64,000 nt of DNA, from positions 96,278,707-96,342,706 of the forward strand of contig CP136067.1 in NCBI GenBank assembly GCA_032622095.1. The letters run 5' to 3'. Of the stretch, positions 23,868 to 37,106 are shown one piece after another (position 1 is the stretch's first letter; every line of letters starts with the position of its first letter). Position numbers and translations under genes: made by a program. The notes beneath the pieces were generated by a model. The model worked only from the letters and a program-made list of their open reading frames with translations. It made no database searches and was not told the DNA's origin. The stretch comes from Siphonodentalium dalli. Taxonomy: Eukaryota > Mollusca > Scaphopoda > Gadilida > Siphonodentaliidae.

Positions 23868-24530
23868 CTACCGGTTGTGAATCGCGCGGTTCATTTATCA
23901 TAAATACAAGCTCTCGTTCATCCATATGTGTCTAATCTACCGGCTGTGAGTCGCGTGGATCATTTTCCACCTATAAGCTCTCATTGATCCCTATGTATAC
24001 TAATCTACCGGCTGTGAGTCGCGTGGATCATTTTCATCTATAAGCTCTCATTGATCCCTATGTATACTAATCTACCGGCTGTGAATCGCGTGGTATATTT
24101 GCCATCTGCAAGATCTCATTGAGGCCCTATATGTATTCTAATCTGACGGCTGTGAATCGCGTGGTTCATTTGTCATCTACAAGCTCTCATTGATCCCTAT
24201 GTTTTACAATCTGCATTGTGAATCGCGCGGTTCATTTGCCACCACAAGCTCTCATTGGTGCCCTATGTATTTTAATCTGCCGGTTGTGAATCGTGAGGTT
24301 CATGTATCATCCACAAGCTCTCATTGATCCGTATGTATTCTAATCTGACGGCTTTGAATCGCGCGGTTCATTTGTCAGCTCTCATTGAGCCCTATGTATT
24401 CTAATCTGACGGCTGCGAATCGCGTGGTTCATTTGTCATCTACAAGCTCTCATTGATCCCTATGTATTCTAATCTGCCGTCTATGAATCGCGCGGTTCAT
24501 TTGCCATACGCAAGCTGTCAAATGTTGATA
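23868..24530. repeat. 69-bp minisatellite, block C
   Basis: About nine units, more diverged than block A: CTGCCGGCTGTGAATCGCG and CTGACGGCTGTGAATCGC replace the CTACCGG form. It lies between foldback copy 2 and the LTR element and ends in ...CCTATGTAT. Confidence 0.92.
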
Positions 24531-24539
24531 CCTATGTAT

Positions 24540-24647
24540 CGCCATGGTAGTGTTGTGTACTAGCAGTTGAGTTAATGTGGCCTATGTTGGATTGTATAAG
24601 AACGCTTTGATAATGTATCTGTTATTAGCGACCAGGTTTTATCTTGT
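24540..24647 (+). repeat. 5' LTR, first half
   Basis: Nearly identical to the first 108 bp of the 3' LTR at 40358 (CGCCATGGTAGTGTTGTGTA onward). It stops at ...TTTTATCTTGT, where a 6-kb insertion begins; the second half resumes at 30630. Confidence 0.9.
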
Positions 24648-26354
24648 TTCAGCCAAACCTTGGCTGTTTATTTCACAGGAGTTTCTGGGATAACCTGTGT
24701 GTCGGCTCAGAACATGCGTGCCAATTGAGGAGAACACGCGAAGGATTTGTGTAAATGTTAGCCCAAACGACATTTCGAAGTAACGACTGCTTTGTTGTTT
24801 ATTTCGAGGAATAATACCGCATCATATGAATTCAGCCCAAATATATTGACAGGTGTCAAGGGTCAAACTCAAAACTGAGCAATAAAAAACTAATATTAAT
24901 AAATACCGAGTATATTTAATTTAACGCCAATGGGTCGTTTATGTGCGTTCAAGAGTGTATTTATGCCTAAAGCAAAGTGAAATAACGATCTTAAAATGAA
25001 TTGGCCGGTATATTGTATTAGTTATCAGGGTTACCAGGGTCGTAGTTGTATAAATTACAATATATTTTTATGCTAAGATAATTGCGTGGTAATTTGTTTG
25101 CAATGGATTGATCGGTATTCAGGTCCCATATATGGAAATTCCAATTATGGAAAGTGACGTGCGCAAAACAGCTGCATCTGGGTCAGATATATTTATAGCG
25201 AAGAAATGTTGTCAAATTGCACGTCTGAATACGCGTCTTATTCTCACTTATACCGTGTTTATATCAGTTTTATTCTATGTGTTGTTGTGTATTGTATTAC
25301 TTTGATCAAGGTTGCGCTTTTGTTATTCTCACAAAAGGTAAATTTGATGCGTGTTTGATGCGTGTTTACATTTCAAAATTTCGTCGGCCATGTACAGTAA
25401 CACTAACACTACATATCATTAATTACGAGACTAATTTATCGAATGAGGTCAAATTTTCGCATATAAGAAGACTCGTATGTTATTCTGCACCATTCTGACG
25501 AGTGCTGAAATTCGCATTATTTTCGTTTTTATCGAAAAATAATCGTTCTCTATGTAAATTTTTTCAACCAAAAAAAAATTCATTGTTTTGCCAATTTCAA
25601 GCTAGTTTATAGCATGGTCATGGCATAATTTGACATAGCGAGTGTCGGTAGACGTTTCTTGAGTGTGCACAACAAATTTTGGTCCCAACGAAGCAGGCTA
25701 AAATCCTGAAATTTGTCAATTTTACTTTGCGTGTGAAGAAAATATTCATTTAAACTTCCAAAATTGGTTGAAATATGCTCAACAACATTCAGTTGAATGG
25801 TGACATTATTTATAGTCACCGACTAACTTCCACGATGAATCAAATTTGTTTTTATTGGTGACAATTATGTCGCGAGAGATAAAAATGTAAATTTTTTAAA
25901 GAAAATGACTTTAATTGCTTGTAGATCGGTGTTAATTATCTTCGTCAATGATGTCATGTCACGCTTGTTAATAATTCATTTGTTCGGAAATACTTATTGG
26001 GGGTCGAAATGTATAAAATTTAACTACCACCACTTCCAAAAACAACACCAATAAACAATAACGCTCTTTGTTCCATGCAATGGAAATGGCTATTTATTGT
26101 CCTGATATCAGTGATATAAATGAATGCCTAAAATTAGTATTATCCTGAAATAAATTTATGCCACTTTGGCGAACATGGGAACCACGGTACAATTTATGCC
26201 ATTTAGGCACACTTCAGAGTGAAATCAGGGCTTATATTTCGGCGAAAATCCAAATCTAGATTCTCGTAAATATTCTCGCAAATTACCCTGGATTCTCGTG
26301 AAAAAGTATATATGGATTCTCGCTAAATCAGATGAAATATATGCCTTGGAAATA

Positions 26355-28775
26355 TAGCAAATCGTTTAATGCTTTAGAATTTTTGTTTTTCGGAGATTTA
26401 TATATATATGCTTAAAGACATATTATGGACTTGTTATGGACTTTTTCAGGTGCGAGAAATTGATAAGTTAGTGCTCAGGGACTTTGCCAAATCACTGAAA
26501 TTTTCCAAAAAAATCTGCCACACCACTTCATAGAGAACATCGTCTGAACTACTCCAAATTGTAAATATTTACATCTCGATTCGGGGCGCAACTATCGGCT
26601 ATAATTAAACAAAAATGATTTCGCCATCGAGAGTCATTGCATTTAACTAATATATAAGAATGACGTTGTGTATCATCCATTTGGATTAATATTCGTAACG
26701 AATAACTACTTTGAGAAAGATTATTCTTAATTTCTATTTGATCACTCTGCCCGGTGTCTGCCGGAGTGTTTCACATCACTTTAATCAAGGAAGACTGTTC
26801 AGAAAAACTGTATTTCAAGAAATCGTTTAATGCTTTAGAATTTTGGTTTTCGGAGATTTATATATATGCTTAAAGACATATTATGGACTTGTTATGGACT
26901 TTTTCGGGTGCGAGAAATTGATAAGTTAGTGCTCAGGCACTTTGCCAACCTGGGGAATTTTATCATTCTACTAACATCACTGAAAATTTCCCAAAAAATC
27001 TGCCACACCACTTCATAGAGAACATCGTCTGAACTACTCCAAATTGTAAATATTTACATCTCGATTCGGGGCGCAACTATCGGCTATAATTAAACATAAA
27101 TGATTTCGCCATCGAGAGTCATTGCATTTAACTAATATATAAGAATGACGTTGTGTATCATCCATTTGGATTAATATTCGTAACGAATAACTACTTTGAG
27201 AAAGATTATTCTTAATTTCTATTTGATCACTCTGCCCGGTGTCTGCCGGAGTGTTTCACATCACTTTAATCAAGGAAGACTGTTCAGAAAAACTGTATTT
27301 CAAGAAATCGTTTAATGCTTTAGAATTTTGGTTTTCGGAGATTTATATATATGCTTAAAGACATATTATGGACTTGTTATGGACTTTTTCGGGTGCGAGA
27401 AATTGATAAGTTAGTGCTCAGGCACTTTGCCAACCTGGGGAATGTTATCATTCTACTAACATCACTGAAAATTTCCAAAATAATCTACCACCCCACTTCA
27501 TAGAGAACATCGTCTGAACTACTCCAAATTGTAAATATTTACATCTCGATTCGGGGCGCAACTATCGGCTATAATTAAACAAAAATGATTTCGCCATCGA
27601 GAGTCATTGCATTTAACTAATATGTAAGAATGACGTTGTGTATCATCCATTTGGATTAATATTCGTAACGAATAACTACTTTGAGAAAGATTATTCTTAA
27701 TTTCTATTTGATCACTCTGCCCGGTGTCTGCCGGAGTGTTTCACATCACTTTAATCAAGGAAGACTGTTCAGAAAAACTGTATTTCAAGAAATCGTTTAA
27801 TGCTTTAGAATTTTGGTTTTCGGAGATTTATATATATATGCTTAAAGACATATTATGGACTTGTTATGGACTTTTTCGGGTGCGAGAAATTGATAAGTTA
27901 GTGCTCAGGCACTTTGCCAACCTGGGGAATGTTATCATTCTACTAACATCACTGAAAATTTCCAAAATAATCTACCACACCACTTCATAGAGAACATCGT
28001 CTGAACTACTCCAAATTGTAAATATTTACATCTCGATTCGGGGCGCAACTATCGGCTATAATTAAACAAAAATGATTTCGCCATCGAGAGTCATTGCATT
28101 TAACTAATATATAAGAATGACGTTGTGTATCATCCATTTGGATTAATATTCGTAACGAATAACTTCTTTGAGAAAGATTATTCTTAATTTCTATTTGATC
28201 ACTCTGCCCGGTGTCTGCCGGAGTGTTTCACATCACTTTAATCAAGGAAGACTGTTCAGAAAAACTGTATTTCAAGAAATCGTTTAATGCTTTAGAATTT
28301 TGGTTTTCGGAGATTTATATATATGCTTAAAGATATATTATGGACTTGTTATGGACTTTTTCGGGTGCGAGAAATTGATAAGTTAGTGCTCAGGCACTTT
28401 GCCAACCTGGGGAATGTTATCATTCTACTAACATCACTGAAAATTTCCAAAATAATCTACCACACCACTTCATAGAGAACATCGTCTGAACTACTCCAAA
28501 TTGTAAATATTTACATCTCGATTCGGGGCGCAACTATCGGCTATAATTAAACAAAAATGATTTCGCCATCGACTCGATGGCATCGAGAGTCATTGCATTT
28601 AACTAATATATAGGAATGACGTTGTGTATCATCCATTTGGATTACTATTCGTAACAAATAACTACTTTGAGAAAGATTATTCTTAATTTCTATTTGATCA
28701 CTCTGCCCGTTGTCTGCCGGAGTGTTTCACATCACTTTAATCAAGGAAGACTGTTCAGAAAAACTGCATTTCAAG
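26355..28775. repeat. 485-bp tandem repeat, about five copies
   Basis: Units recur at 485, 485, 487 and 500 bp, measured at ACTACTTTGAGAAAGATT (26705, 27190, 27675, 28162, 28662). They are close to identical, apart from a roughly 12-bp local duplication (CATCGACTCGATGG) in the last unit and a deletion in the first. Each holds TGCCCGGTGTCTGCCGGAG and a short TATATATA run. An 88-codon ORF within a unit is interrupted by stops in neighbouring units' equivalents and carries no known domain. It reads as satellite-like DNA. Confidence 0.95.
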
Positions 28776-28845
28776 ATCACCAAACAACTTTCCTTTTTAG
28801 GGCCACCACATCTTTCCAAAGATGTACTTCTTCCATTTTGCTATC

Positions 28846-29066
28846 AAAGACCGAAAAATGTCGTTAAACTAGAGATCCAAATACCCACTAAGGGCCCCTA
28901 TATCTTGAAATATTAAAGACCGAGAATGTCGTTAAACTATAAAGACCGAAAAATGTCGTTAAACTATAGAGATCCAAATACCCCCTATATCTTGAGATAT
29001 TATAAAGACCGAAAAATGTCATTAAACTATTAAAGACCGAAAAATGTCGTTAAACTAGAGATCCAA
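28846..29066. repeat. Short tandem repeat, AAGACCGAAAAATGTCGTTAAA
   Basis: Five or so imperfect copies of AAAGACCG.(A)AATGTCGTTAAACTA, some separated by AGAGATCCAAATACCC. No gene; probably a local duplication product at the edge of the 485-bp array. Confidence 0.8.
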
Positions 29067-30635
29067 ACATCCCGATCCCCTATTTGTTTTAGACAATTAA
29101 GAACGAAATATGTCGTTACACCATTAATACATAATTTGTGTTTATGAAAGTCTGGCACCCATTAGCAGTTTGTTTTCAGTACATTTTAATATTCATTGGA
29201 ACGTAAACAATTATTCGCTGACAGAAATCATGTTAATATCGCCTTTCGTTACTGGTTTCCTCTACTCAAATATTTCTCACTGCTCAATACTTATAATTAA
29301 AAAAAATGTTCTGTGTTTTGTGTCACTTCTTAATAGCATTATGTATTCTGCTATTGGCAAGAAACAAAGTTGCAGTATACCTTAAAGGTACGGAAGGCCT
29401 TGGTGGGTATCCTGTGAACATATTTCCACCTGTCAAAAACCGCTGCAAACGAAAATAATATTCAAATATAGACATACTTTGTTAATATACAAATGAGAAA
29501 TATCTCATAAACAGTATGTTATTGTCGTAAATTTGACGATTGTTTGACAAAGCATAAAAAGTTACTTTCTTGGTGTTTCTTTATATTATGATGGTAAACA
29601 TAAAGAGCGTTCTTTGTTGCTCAATTCCTTATTTGGAAATAATAAAGAGCGTTTATACCATTTGTGTGTGATTAGCCAGTAGCATTGTGCTGCCTTCTAT
29701 AACACAATCAGACTCTTGTTTAGGTAAAATTTAGTAGGTCTTTATGTGAGCATGATGTTTACGCGATAGTGATCGTATATTTGAACCAATATGTATGCCT
29801 TTTAATATTTTTCTGTTTACGGTGTTTGGAACAAATATGAATATTTTCGACAACTAAGCCCCCTCGTCCCTTTAATATAATTAATATAACATCCCTCATC
29901 CAATAATCTCCAAATTGCATATCTAAGTTCAATCCTAGTTACACGTCACGCCGCCCCTCATCATTTGCCAATTGTACACCCTTTTTTTGCTGCTGCTGCT
30001 GCAACTGTTCAATTTCTTTTAAAATTATTGAAAAAATGGCCCTCCCGCCCGCCGACATTTACTTCTGATTTTGTTTTATCATCGGTCCGCACCAAAATTG
30101 AGCACACGTCCCTATATAATATACCTATTTAAACCGAGTATACACGGTGGTGTAATAGATCAACCGTTAATTTAACCGTTTAGGTAGCATATTTCCACGT
30201 ATACGTTATCACGACAAATCCCTGCTGATCTGTTATTAATGAACCAAACACTTAACATGTCAACACACTCTGGCCCGCCAATGCTACAGTGTATAAACGT
30301 AACGGGGCAAATATGCACATTATATTGGCAGCTAACGAGAGCATTCATCATCGGCAATCTGCTCACCTCTTTTATCCGATACGATAGAAACTAAACGATT
30401 TGTTACTTCTAATTACCCGTACTTAATTACACTACTTGCGTGTTAATAAAGTACGACCCCATTACCACTAAATGTGAAACATGGGATTTAGAACATTAAT
30501 ATTCACTCTTACATATTTCCACATTCAAGGTGTAATCGTATGTCAGTTGTAACGTTGTGAAACTGCAACCGAACTGAATTATTCTATGCTAAATAGTTCA
30601 CGGCTGACCTGATGCATGCATCTTAGTTTTCTTGT

Positions 30636-30752
30636 CTGGTTTGCTCCCGAAGTTCGGGCAGTGTTTTCTTATCTCGTCGAATAAACTTTGTCTCCGTAGA
30701 TCGTCGTTGTTTGTGTAGATCTAAACTGGCGTATTACCTTCATAACTACTGG
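30636..30752 (+). repeat. 5' LTR, second half, and putative primer-binding site
   Basis: Near-identical to the last part of the 3' LTR (TGGTTTGCTCCCGAAGTTCG to AACTACTGG), with the first copy of the 6-bp duplication just upstream. A TGGTGGCAGCGG stretch directly after could pair with the CCA-terminated end of a tRNA; that is inference. Confidence 0.85.
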
Positions 30753-31771
30753 CGTGGTGGCAGCGGCAACGAAACTCCGCCCAATCATTTCAACAAAAGA
30801 GGTTCATGTATACCACTCGAATTCCCCGACAGTTTTACATTCTATTTTGCCTGTATTCGCGGCAAATGACCGACACGAGAGTGTGTTGATAAAGCGGTCT
30901 ATTCACTGGGGCTCAACGATTCCTCGATGATCGGATCTAACAGGTTCAAAATCGGATCTAACAGGACTTCGATTCCGACTCAAACAAGATTTTAATGCCA
31001 AAATGGCGGCTTTTGTATGAAAATTGACAACAAATCTCAGAAAATGGTAAGTATGAGCACTATATTGGCTATTGGCATGGCATATAATTAGTGAAATTCG
31101 ATTGTAGTAACCCGAAGAACCTGTATATGACGTCTGGCAAAGATTTATGCCATTTATGCGCCTTACTTACGCTGAGATAAGTCAAAATCGATGGGGAAAA
31201 ACATAGCACCGAGGTTCAAGTCATATTGTTGAATGGGTATAAATATGTATGGAAATAAAGTTCTATGCATAACGTGTTATTACTGTTCGAGTGCATATTG
31301 AAACAAAAATGAATTCAATTAGTCGTGAGTTTTTGTTTTAAACACTAATTTTAAAAGTATAACATCGGCTCCGACCCTAATTTTGATATATTCCGACCCC
31401 AATCTGTAGAAATTGATCGGCTCCGACTCTTAACACACATTAGTCAATTCTTTTTCTGGAAATTGTTGAAATGTCTCATTGGACATGGGTGTCAGATTCT
31501 TGCCATTTTCATTTAAAATAATCCATTTTCTGGTCGCTAGAATACCTGACACTATATATATATTGTGTATTTTATCACATTTATCTTTAAAATAGTGTGT
31601 TCATAACTTGGAAGATCTGACATGTTTGTGGCTGGCCTATTAACCATCTGAGGATATCTAATGATACCATTGTACATTTGGGTGCCATTCATGCTATCAT
31701 AGGTGGTGATTAACGAAGACTTGCCTATCTTCTGTTGGGTAGTAGACATGCCCAAATAAGACTGCATTTAC

Positions 31772-32267
31772 CTAATAATATAGACAGATGTCACATTCGT
31801 ATGGTTTAAGACCGGCGTGTGTATTTAGGTGCGAGTCCAAATCATGCTTCCCGTACATCGCCATTCCGCATTTATTGCACTTATACTTATGTGTGGTTGC
31901 CGGCTCGTGCTTCATCTGGACAGGCAGACGCAAGCCGGTGGTTGTATTGAATGTGCGGGAACACATGTGGCACAACTTTACGGACGCTTCAGAATATCCT
32001 GATACACACGCTGATTCGGATGGTTCTTCGTGACGCTTTAAATGGCGTGTGTAGTTAGATTTATATTGTGTGGAATAGGTACAAATTCCACACTGGTGCA
32101 TTCCACTTTGTTTGGTAACTGGGGTAGAGGCAGCAATCGGGACCGGGTTTGAAGAAATGTCAGTCTCAATTTCTTCACGTTCAGCCGCATCCAATGACAC
32201 GGACAAGTCCAACAAAAGCAAGGAATCCTCGAAAGTTATTAGAGATCCCGCAACCCCTGGATATATT
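31772..32267 (-). CDS. C2H2 zinc-finger exon fragment
   Basis: An open stretch of about 165 codons. Going N to C it has an acidic leader (AAEREEIETD), a C-x2-C-x12-H-x3-H finger (CGICTYST...HLKRH), a second imperfect finger (LCHMCSRTF...MKH), a third (CNKCGMAMYG...HLNTH) and the start of a fourth (YECDICLYY) cut by a stop. A plausible splice acceptor, TATACTTTCAG, precedes it at 32268. Upstream exons are not visible. The truncated last finger suggests a gene fragment, perhaps captured by the surrounding TIR element, or the DNA-binding part of its decayed transposase. Zinc fingers of this type bind DNA in the nucleus; the target is unknown. Confidence 0.55.
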
Positions 32268-32424
32268 CTGAAAGTATAAATGTATAAATAATTCAGTTTA
32301 CATGTAACAATTTATAGTAAATACAGGCATATGCGTGTTGTGCAGAATTTTAATTAAAATTGGTCATTGCTTTTGTTGGACCTGCCAAATTGACTTCTAT
32401 ATTTATGTTCATGAAATATCAATT

Positions 32425-35400
32425 TAGTCCAGGAGATCGACCCCAAGAAATAACAAATGTTGCTCATTTTGACGGACAAGTGCTATCCGGTCTAATTTTG
32501 TAGTAAAATATATGTAGATTACGAAAATCCATGATAGCAGTGGTGAATTTGTAGCTTAATTGGCGAAAAATGTGTTTTTATTGACCTACCCGATGACCGA
32601 AAATGAAAGAATTTTCCAGCGACGTCATATTACTACTAGTCCGGGAGCTAATATGGATATCCTTGCACCCCCTGGGACTTAACTTCTCCCAACTCATTTT
32701 GTTCCTTATTATGTCCTTCAACTTTTAAGCAATGTTAGCAAGAACAAAAAGTGGCCGTATAGACTCCAGACAAAATGGCGTCCATCATGGCCGCCGTTTT
32801 TCAGACCAGACCCTCAAGTCAGTTTTATGCAAATTAAGCGGTGAAAATCTTGTAAAATGTATACAAATGTATATATTTTCGTGAAGCTAAGACATAATGT
32901 CACTTTTTTGGTGCAAAATTGAAACTCACCATCCAAGATGGCCACCAATATGGCCGCCGGAAGTTGAAAATATGACTTTTTTTTACAAATATCTTCTAGA
33001 TCGATTCATGCTGTTTGGAACTGGTTGAGTAATGCGACTTTATTTTATATTTTGTGTAACTGATCATTGGGGCAATTAAATATGCACTTTTTGTGTTCCT
33101 AGCCCCTTCCGTTCCCTCAAAAATTCGAATTTACAGAACGCAGTATAAAATTTCACAAAAAAATCACAATTGGGATTATAGTCATATTTTAACAAGAAAT
33201 GAACAGAACTTTGTAATGTAAGTGATGCATATGATTATACCTATGAATATTCCAACTCACTGGAACCAAAATTCTTACTTTGGCTCAAAATGGCTGCCAA
33301 AATGGCTGCCAAAATATGGAAAATGATAAATATTGCCCCAGCGTGTTCTGCAATCGATTACAAGTTGTGGATGATGTACAAAATTGGCTATTCTGCCTTC
33401 TATACATTGAATACTAACATGCCTGATGTGCCATGGTTAATTGTTACTATTGTCACCACTGACATCACCAAAAATATTGGACTTTTCTCTCAAAAACTTG
33501 GCTTAAATATCGGCAAAAATTAACTTTTCATGTTTAGACCATTTTTGCAATTAAAATGTAACTATCTTTGGGTTGAAAGGTGTTTATTGTTTTGGTCTAT
33601 ATTAAATGTGTCACACTACGGGTTTTATAGACCAAATTGTTCGCCCGATTTTGACAGAACTCTATACTCTCATTAAGTAGACATGGATAAATAATTTATA
33701 TGCAGCCTGTGTCAGGGAGGACGCAGTTATATAGGGGTGGGTGTAATATAGTGTGTCATTTTGACATATTTCTCGATGGGTTAATATATAATGCTATGTT
33801 ATTATGGTCTGAAATGACTAATATCGAGATTTCTGGTGACCATTCAACGTTTGATACCATTTGATGTCCCGATGGGGTATATTTTAGAAGTTCTGACACG
33901 TCACCAAGCTTCGGTACATGTCACGAAGCTTCGGTACATAGGATGAAAAACCGCCACAGATTTGGGGTTAATGATGCAAGGTCACATTTTTCGCCAGATT
34001 TCGACAGAACTATATGCTCTCATTAAGTAGACATGGATACACTTCTTGTATGTAGCACTGTGTCAGGGAGGAAGCAGTTATATAGGGTGGATGTAATATA
34101 GTGTGTCATTTTGACATAATTACACCATGGTTTAATATATAATTCCATGATAATTACAATCTGAAATGACTGATATCAAAGTTTATGGTGACCATTCAAC
34201 GTTTGATGCCATTTGACGGTACGTGGCATGAAGCTTCGGTAAATTGAATGAAAAATCGCCACAGATTGGGGTTAACGATGCGAGGTCACATTTTCGGTCA
34301 TATTTTGACGGAACTGTATACTCTCATTAAGTAGACATCGATAAACTTCTTATATGTAGCCCTGTGTCAGGGAGGGAGCAGTTATATAGTAGGTGTAATA
34401 TAGTGTGTCATTATGACATATTCCTCGATGGGTTAATATATAATGCGATGCTAATTATGATCTGAAATTATTAATATCCGGGTTTCTGGTGACCATTCAA
34501 CGTTTGTTAACGTTACCATATGATGTCATATGGTGGTATATTCCTGGAGTTCTGACACGTCACGGTACATGGCACGAAGCTTCGGTGCATTGTATGAAAA
34601 ACCGCCACAGGTTTGGGTTTAAGAATGCATTGTCAATTTTTGTTTTGCCACAGCACTGGGAGATAAGTACCCAGGGTCACATGTTTCTTCTGATTTTGAT
34701 AGTACTGTATACTGTTATTAATAAAGATACACCTTGACTAACTTCATGTTGAATGAACCAGTCACAGTATAATTTTCTATTATTGAACATTTAACTTGAA
34801 TGTCACGAATAATCGGTACATTCATGTTTTGTTTCGACGTCGACTGTATGCATAAATCTGATTTAAATATATAAATAATAATTAATGTACCGAAGCTTCG
34901 TATCTATAGGTTACAAACACCTAATTATTTTCCATAGGCGACAGTGTTAACTAAAAGTCCCGCCGGCTATGGGTTAAGCCTATTTGAACTTCAAGTGGTC
35001 AATTTTCCCTTAGCACATCCGCTGCACCAGTATGTGACAACAAACGCGCCATTTTCGGTATTTGTTTCAAACGATAGTCTTGCATTTCCACAACTACCCC
35101 ATTTACTGCACAAAAATCAGCAGCATAAACATATCCAGACCCCTTCCGTAACTTCTAGATACCACCAGACTCTTCCTGGACATATAAACATACACGATCG
35201 CCATATTTACGTAGGCTATGATTTTATGTTCCCGATTAGGGATATTTCCCTCAATGATAATCAACCAATCAGCAGCCAGATTGTTTTGTTATGCTGACTC
35301 GAGTTTCAAGAAGCGTAACTCTATATAATTAGTTGCCTGTAACATATAATTGTAAAGAAAATCGAACTTTGATTATGTAAACTGCGCCAATTTTACAAAA

Positions 35401-36361
35401 AAAGCTTTACTGTGATACGATAGAAATATAGAAGTCATTGGTCATCCTATTATCTCCCAGTGGTCCTTTGACCCACATACCCCGTTTTAAAATTGACCAT
35501 TGGGGGGGGGGGGTAAGAAATAACACCGATACTCGATTCCTGATAACTCTGGAAGCACAGTTCAGTAGAAAGATACTAATGTCTCATGTCATGCTTGTTA
35601 TATACATATATACTGCATAGTGTCGCATGCCCCATGTCCATCCACTCTCTAATCGGAATATTATGACCACAAATGTGACCACACCCAAAATTCAGGGTTT
35701 TTCATCATAATTTAATTTGTAAAATCCGACTCGCGTGCATAACGCACAGGATAGAAAGGCATATGTATATGTTTTGGAAACTAGTTACGTATATCTACCA
35801 TATGCCTTAAGAAATTTATCTAATTTTGAACAGTACAATGTTTAATTGGATTTGAATTAGACCCCCCTCAACTTAGAAAACAAGTAGAAACCTTCTTAAA
35901 TCCATTTATAAACATTGTAGAAGCCAAGTTGTAAATTATTTAACAATATTAAAATAATTATGGTGAATTTTAACCTTAAAATCATACTAAGATGAAATGG
36001 TTGCAATTTGGACGATTTTGCGTAAAAAAGTTAAAAAAATGTTAAAAAAATTGGAACAAAAACATTTAAATTCTTCAATTTTTTAGCACAATTAGTTATT
36101 TAACATTATTAACACAATTACTATTCAACTGAATCACCAAAATCATACTAAAATGAAACTTTACACATTGAAAAAAAATATGAAAATTTTGGGCTTAAAA
36201 TGTCGAAAAATGCCCAAAAAATCGAAAAAAAACAAAGGAGGCTACAAATTTGTTCTTGCTATCATGACTTTTCTTCATTACCATACCTAAAACATTAAAA
36301 ATAACATGGTCGCAGCTTGTCCGTCAATATGAGCAACACTACCTCCCGATCTCCTGGACTA
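32425..36361. mobile_element. Relative of the foldback element, 3.9 kb, nested
   Basis: Its ends, TAGTCCAGGAGATCG and ATCTCCTGGACTA, match the termini of the two 5-kb foldbacks, and ATT flanks both sides (32422-32424, 36362-36364), again a 3-bp duplication. The inside is different: a second, diverged foldback tip at 32636 (TAGTCCGGGAGCTAATATGG, then the GACTTAACTTC..CCAACTCATTTT and GGCGTCCATCATGGCCGCC segments), and tandem repeats at 33590-34740. The element may be a chimera or an older relative. An internal 117-codon ORF at 34944-35297 matches nothing I know. Confidence 0.75.
33590..34740. repeat. Tandem repeat, about 300-350-bp units
   Basis: Three to four diverged units marked by CATTAAGTAGACAT (33671, 34021, 34325), GTGTCAGGGAGG, GTAATATAGTGTGTCAT and GACCATTCAACGTTTG. 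Palindromic GAAGCTTCGGTAC motifs occur in most units. No coding signal. Confidence 0.85.
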
Positions 36362-37106
36362 ATTGGTATGTAGGCCTATATATGCACACATTTTCCCGAG
36401 AATTTTGACAACAGGTTATATAAGTCTTATAAGATCACGTATGCTATTGCGTATAGTCATAATTATACTGCCCTGTGGCATTAGGGTCGTAAACATAGTG
36501 CGAACGTATCTGGTGATCATGTAAGGGTCGGAATATTTGAAACCTGTTAGATCCTGATCCGAACCACCAAATCACCGATGAGTCGGAGTATTTTTCTTCA
36601 TATTTCTTATACATCGTAATTACTGGGTCAATAACTAAAATTATGGGCTTATTTTGATATGTGATAAACACTAAATTCATTCAGAACCCATTCTGTGCAA
36701 TTTGACATATACAAAGGTTAATAACAAGTCGGGAGATGCACGTTAAATTATCAATGGGAAATGCATACAAAAAAAGCACGTGCTCGAGTTTGAAGTCAAA
36801 CAACCATTTACACCTTTGTTTCGGGTCATTGTCATTGGTTGTGTCGGTGTGTCATACCCTGAACCAAGATACATTGAAGTATACACGTTATAACTGACCT
36901 TTCTGTCATTTTCTTCTTCTTTTGCGGGTTAAAAACTTCTGGAAAATTTAAAAGTCGGAATGGGGTCGGAGCCGATCAAATTGGGGCCGGAGTAAAAATC
37001 TGTTAGATCCGATCCTCGAGGAATCGTTGAGCCCCAGTGCTATTGGAACTGTTTAATTTTGACAGGTGCACTGTCTGTTCGTTCGGGGGTTATCGGGATG
37101 TCGTTA

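Larger units (their letters stand above)
24648..30629. mobile_element. 6-kb insertion inside the 5' LTR, unidentified
   Basis: Comparison with the intact 3' LTR shows that about 6 kb was inserted at TCTTGT, which is present on both sides (24642-24647 and 30630-30635), a 6-bp target-site duplication. It starts TTCAGCCAAACCTTGGCTG, a small hairpin, and ends in ...CATCTTAGTTT. The ends are not inverted repeats of each other. Inside are AT-rich sequence (24648-26350), a 485-bp tandem array (26355-28775), a short TGTCGTTAAACT repeat (28846-29066) and a dispersed-repeat fragment (29140-29245). I see no coding domain and cannot name the family. It could also be several insertions in sequence. Confidence 0.65.
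30904..37039. mobile_element. 6.1-kb TIR element with 5-bp target duplication (CTATT)
   Basis: The left end CACTGGGGCTCAACGATTCC and the right end, its near-perfect reverse complement, form terminal inverted repeats of about 40 bp. CTATT flanks both sides (30899-30903, 37040-37044). Sub-terminal copies of CGGATCTAACAGG and GGTCGGAGCC occur near both ends (30940-30990, 31370-31430, 36515-36610, 36955-37010). CAC termini with 5-bp duplications are known from Transib-like and some hAT-like elements; the terminal sequence resembles hAT more, but the family is not proven. The interior has a C2H2 zinc-finger exon and a nested element at 32425-36361. No transposase is recognised. Confidence 0.75.

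Noticed and set aside
18764-23925. ORFs of 115 and 129 codons at the two ends of foldback copy 2
   Set aside because: The two are the same sequence from opposite arms and start in flanking minisatellite DNA; no conserved family is recognisable.
34944-35297. 117-codon ORF in the nested foldback relative
   Set aside because: No recognisable motif, no paralogue in the window, and it lies in transposon DNA; too weak to call.
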